Below are positions 38,378 to 39,511 of a stretch of DNA of 39,511 nucleotides, piece by piece; position 1 is the first letter of the stretch, and every line of letters begins with the position of its first letter. This stretch comes from a virus, in the IMG/VR virus record IMGVR_UViG_3300034200_001358, positions 1 through 39,511 of that record, one strand, 5' to 3'. Made by a program: the position numbers and the translations under genes. The notes beneath the pieces were generated by a model. That model saw only the letters and a list, made by a program, of their open reading frames with translations, was not told the DNA's origin and ran no database searches.

Positions 38378-39233
38378 CGCTCTGGCCCTCCAAGCAAATG
38401 CCATGCGAGTCGCACCACTGCCGGAACTTGGGCGTTTCCAATGGCGCGGAGGCGGTGAACCCTATCGGGAACCCCATTAGCCACTCTGTCCAATCGGGGT
38501 TCAACTGCCCATTGCGCTCGGCAACGGTCAATCCATCCTTGTTGCACACCTGTTCGTTCAGTCCCGTCTGGCGCGTTCCTCCGTTTGCAGCCAGCTTTGC
38601 GGGGTTCCTTGCGTTCTTCCAATCCCGCGCCGACGGTGTTCGCCACAGCACCACCGCCTCCTCCAGTTGCCTCCGGTAGCCGCGCTTGGCCACCGTCCGC
38701 AATATCTGCCCCACCGTCCCGCTGCTCATGGCCGGTGACGATCTGGGCGTGGGCCACAATCCAGATTCTGTCTCGCCTGTGGGCAGCGCCGACATGATGC
38801 GCTCCCACAATTCCCCATCGCGCATCATACCCCAGCGCGGCAAGGTCAGAGAGGACTCTGGCAAGTCCTCGTCGAACAAGCATTGGGCTGTTTTCCACGA
38901 AGACGTATTGCGGTCGAACCTCACCGACAATTCGCGCCATGTGCTTCCACATGGAGCTTGCCTGTCCGTCGATCCCCGCTCCTCGTCCGGCAACACTGAT
39001 GTCGGTGCAAGGAAACCCTCCCGATACCACTTGAGCAATGCCTCGCCACGGTCGTCCGTCAAAGGACTGGACGTCATCCCAGACGGGAAACGGCTCCAAG
39101 CATCCGTCGTTTTGTCGCGCCACAAGAACGCTTGCGGCGTAGGCGTCGTATTCGACGGCGCAGACGGTGCGCCATCCGAGGAGTTTGCCGCCGAGTATCC
39201 CGCCACCAGCGCCTGCGAAAAGAGCCAACTCAT
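38367..39233 (-). CDS. Second full-length overlapping ORF across the methyltransferase (frame B, 288 aa)
   Basis: In a different frame on the same strand, an ORF runs the whole locus without a stop. Its sequence looks protein-like: MSWLFSQALV at the start, SSWKTAQCLFDEDLPESS, LPRWGMMRDGELWE, and NPDWTEWLMGFPIGFT near the end. I recall similar proteins annotated in phages, but cannot check. ATG 39233 directly follows the rusA TGA and has AAGGAGAGG at six bases, a better spacing than the GTG of frame A. It may be a real dual-coded product or a shadow preserved by constraint on frame A. Confidence 0.4.
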   Translation of the reverse strand: MSWLFSQALVAGYSAANSSDGAPSAPSNTTPTPQAFLWRDKTTDAWSRFPSGMTSSPLTDDRGEALLKWYREGFLAPTSVLPDEERGSTDRQAPCGSTWRELSVRFDRNTSSWKTAQCLFDEDLPESSLTLPRWGMMRDGELWERIMSALPTGETESGLWPTPRSSPAMSSGTVGQILRTVAKRGYRRQLEEAVVLWRTPSARDWKNARNPAKLAANGGTRQTGLNEQVCNKDGLTVAERNGQLNPDWTEWLMGFPIGFTASAPLETPKFRQWCDSHGICLEGQSDET

Positions 39234-39237
39234 TCAC
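38374..39237 (-). CDS. C5-cytosine DNA methyltransferase (frame A, 287 aa)
   Basis: Methylates cytosine at a recognition site, probably to protect phage DNA from restriction. Motif I is LALFAGAGGG at the N-terminus, the catalytic Cys77 is in SGGFPCTDIS, ENS at 115-117, HRRDRIWIVA at 153-162, and RLRAIGNAQVP near the end is motif X. All main motifs are present, so it should be active. The start is GTG 39237, overlapping the rusA stop. The TGA overlaps the replication ATG. No restriction enzyme is seen nearby, so it is an orphan enzyme. Confidence 0.92.
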   Translation of the reverse strand: MNELALFAGAGGGILGGKLLGWRTVCAVEYDAYAASVLVARQNDGCLEPFPVWDDVQSFDGRPWRGIAQVVSGGFPCTDISVAGRGAGIDGQASSMWKHMARIVGEVRPQYVFVENSPMLVRRGLARVLSDLAALGYDARWGIVGAHHVGAAHRRDRIWIVAHAQIVTGHEQRDGGADIADGGQARLPEATGGGGGAVANTVGAGLEERKEPRKAGCKRRNAPDGTERTGVQQGWIDRCRAQWAVEPRLDRVANGVPDRVHRLRAIGNAQVPAVVRLAWHLLGGPER

Positions 39238-39511
39238 AACCTCTCCTTCATCGTGATTTCCATGTACGGATCTCCCACGCGGCACTTCTCCGCGACGAGT
39301 TGATCCACCAGCGCGTCGTCCGCGATCCATCCGGCAGGCACCAGCGCGTCCAAGACGCCCTTGCACAAGTTGTCAAGGTCGGGACGCACCGCGTGGATGC
39401 GCTCATGTGGCCGCGACTTCGTGACGCGGAAGGCGAACTTGATCTTGATCAGCACCGGAAACTCCACTGGTTGCCGCGGCTTAAATTGCCGAAGCTGCAA
39501 GACCAGCGCGT
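39234..39511 (-). CDS. rusA: RusA-like Holliday junction resolvase, C-terminal part
   Basis: C-terminal part of the same protein. The signature RPDLDNLCKGVLDAL is visible, with the paired acidic residues of the RusA active site (PDLDN) and a third acidic cluster in IADDALVDQL. In RusA enzymes these aspartates bind the catalytic magnesium. The closed gene is 396 nt (131 residues), a normal length for the family. Its TGA overlaps the GTG of the methyltransferase frame and directly abuts the ATG of a second overlapping frame, so it may couple translation of either. Confidence 0.88.
   Translation of the reverse strand, partial: ALVLQLRQFKPRQPVEFPVLIKIKFAFRVTKSRPHERIHAVRPDLDNLCKGVLDALVPAGWIADDALVDQLVAEKCRVGDPYMEITMKERL
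39385..39511. repeat. Direct terminal repeat, right copy (127 bp)
   Basis: Second exact copy of the first 127 bases. Removing one copy gives a circle of 39,384 bp and restores an uninterrupted rusA reading frame across the join, which supports true circularity. Confidence 0.95.

Noticed and set aside
1-39511. CRISPR array, rRNA, insertion sequence or T7-type phage promoters
   Set aside because: No spaced direct repeats of CRISPR size, no rRNA-like sequence, no transposase, and no phage RNA polymerase gene or repeated T7-like promoter.

Overview
The window is one complete genome of a temperate podovirus. The first 127 bases are repeated exactly at the end (1-127 = 39385-39511), so the contig closes into a circle of 39,384 bp, and the rusA gene is only whole when it is closed. 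The sequence is GC-rich. Apart from the integrase, every gene I support lies on the minus strand, and most neighbours overlap by 1-4 bases (ATGA, GTGA, TTGA, TAATG), so translation is probably coupled along long leftward operons. The host cannot be read from the sequence. There is no tail sheath and no phage RNA or DNA polymerase: the virion set is T7-like, but transcription and replication depend on the host.

Layout in transcription order (right to left, through the junction). Control region, 3700-4590: integrase on the plus strand with short repeats upstream (probable attP), a small basic protein, a ribbon-helix-helix regulator, and a leftward promoter overlapped by two copies of a 13-bp palindrome. 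Early operon, 3671 to 1 and on through 39511 to about 35600: small regulators, RecT and a RecE-like exonuclease, RusA resolvase, a C5-cytosine methyltransferase, a replication initiator-like protein with four 11-bp iterons inside its gene, a GIY-YIG nuclease and a small SSB-like protein ending in DDDIPF. Packaging and head, 35546 to 26702: terminase small and large subunits, a proline-rich protein, portal, Bbp19-like protein, scaffold, phosphoesterase, an HExxH protein, a tRNA-like element, major capsid and a probable head protein, closed by a clear terminator. Tail and ejection, 26639 to 12203: two tail tube proteins, GNAT-like protein, internal virion proteins including a transglycosylase and a 2714-residue polyvalent protein. 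Fibres and lysis, 12160 to 5726: spike-like and two glycine-rich fibres, membrane protein, lipoprotein, holin, M15 endolysin, and a PD-(D/E)XK nuclease that meets the integrase tail to tail.

The strongest unexplained signals are: (1) eleven exact copies plus one variant of the 12-mer GGTTTAGTCAAA spread over the whole genome, six of the seven intergenic ones within 26 bases of a start codon, which resembles a stoperator regulon; (2) a repeated (N/S)YSI tetrapeptide at the domain boundaries of the 2714-residue protein; (3) two full-length overlapping reading frames across the methyltransferase locus, both protein-like; (4) a perfect 11-bp-phased CATATG array inside the replication gene; (5) a tRNA-like fold with perfect acceptor and T arms but no usable anticodon arm.
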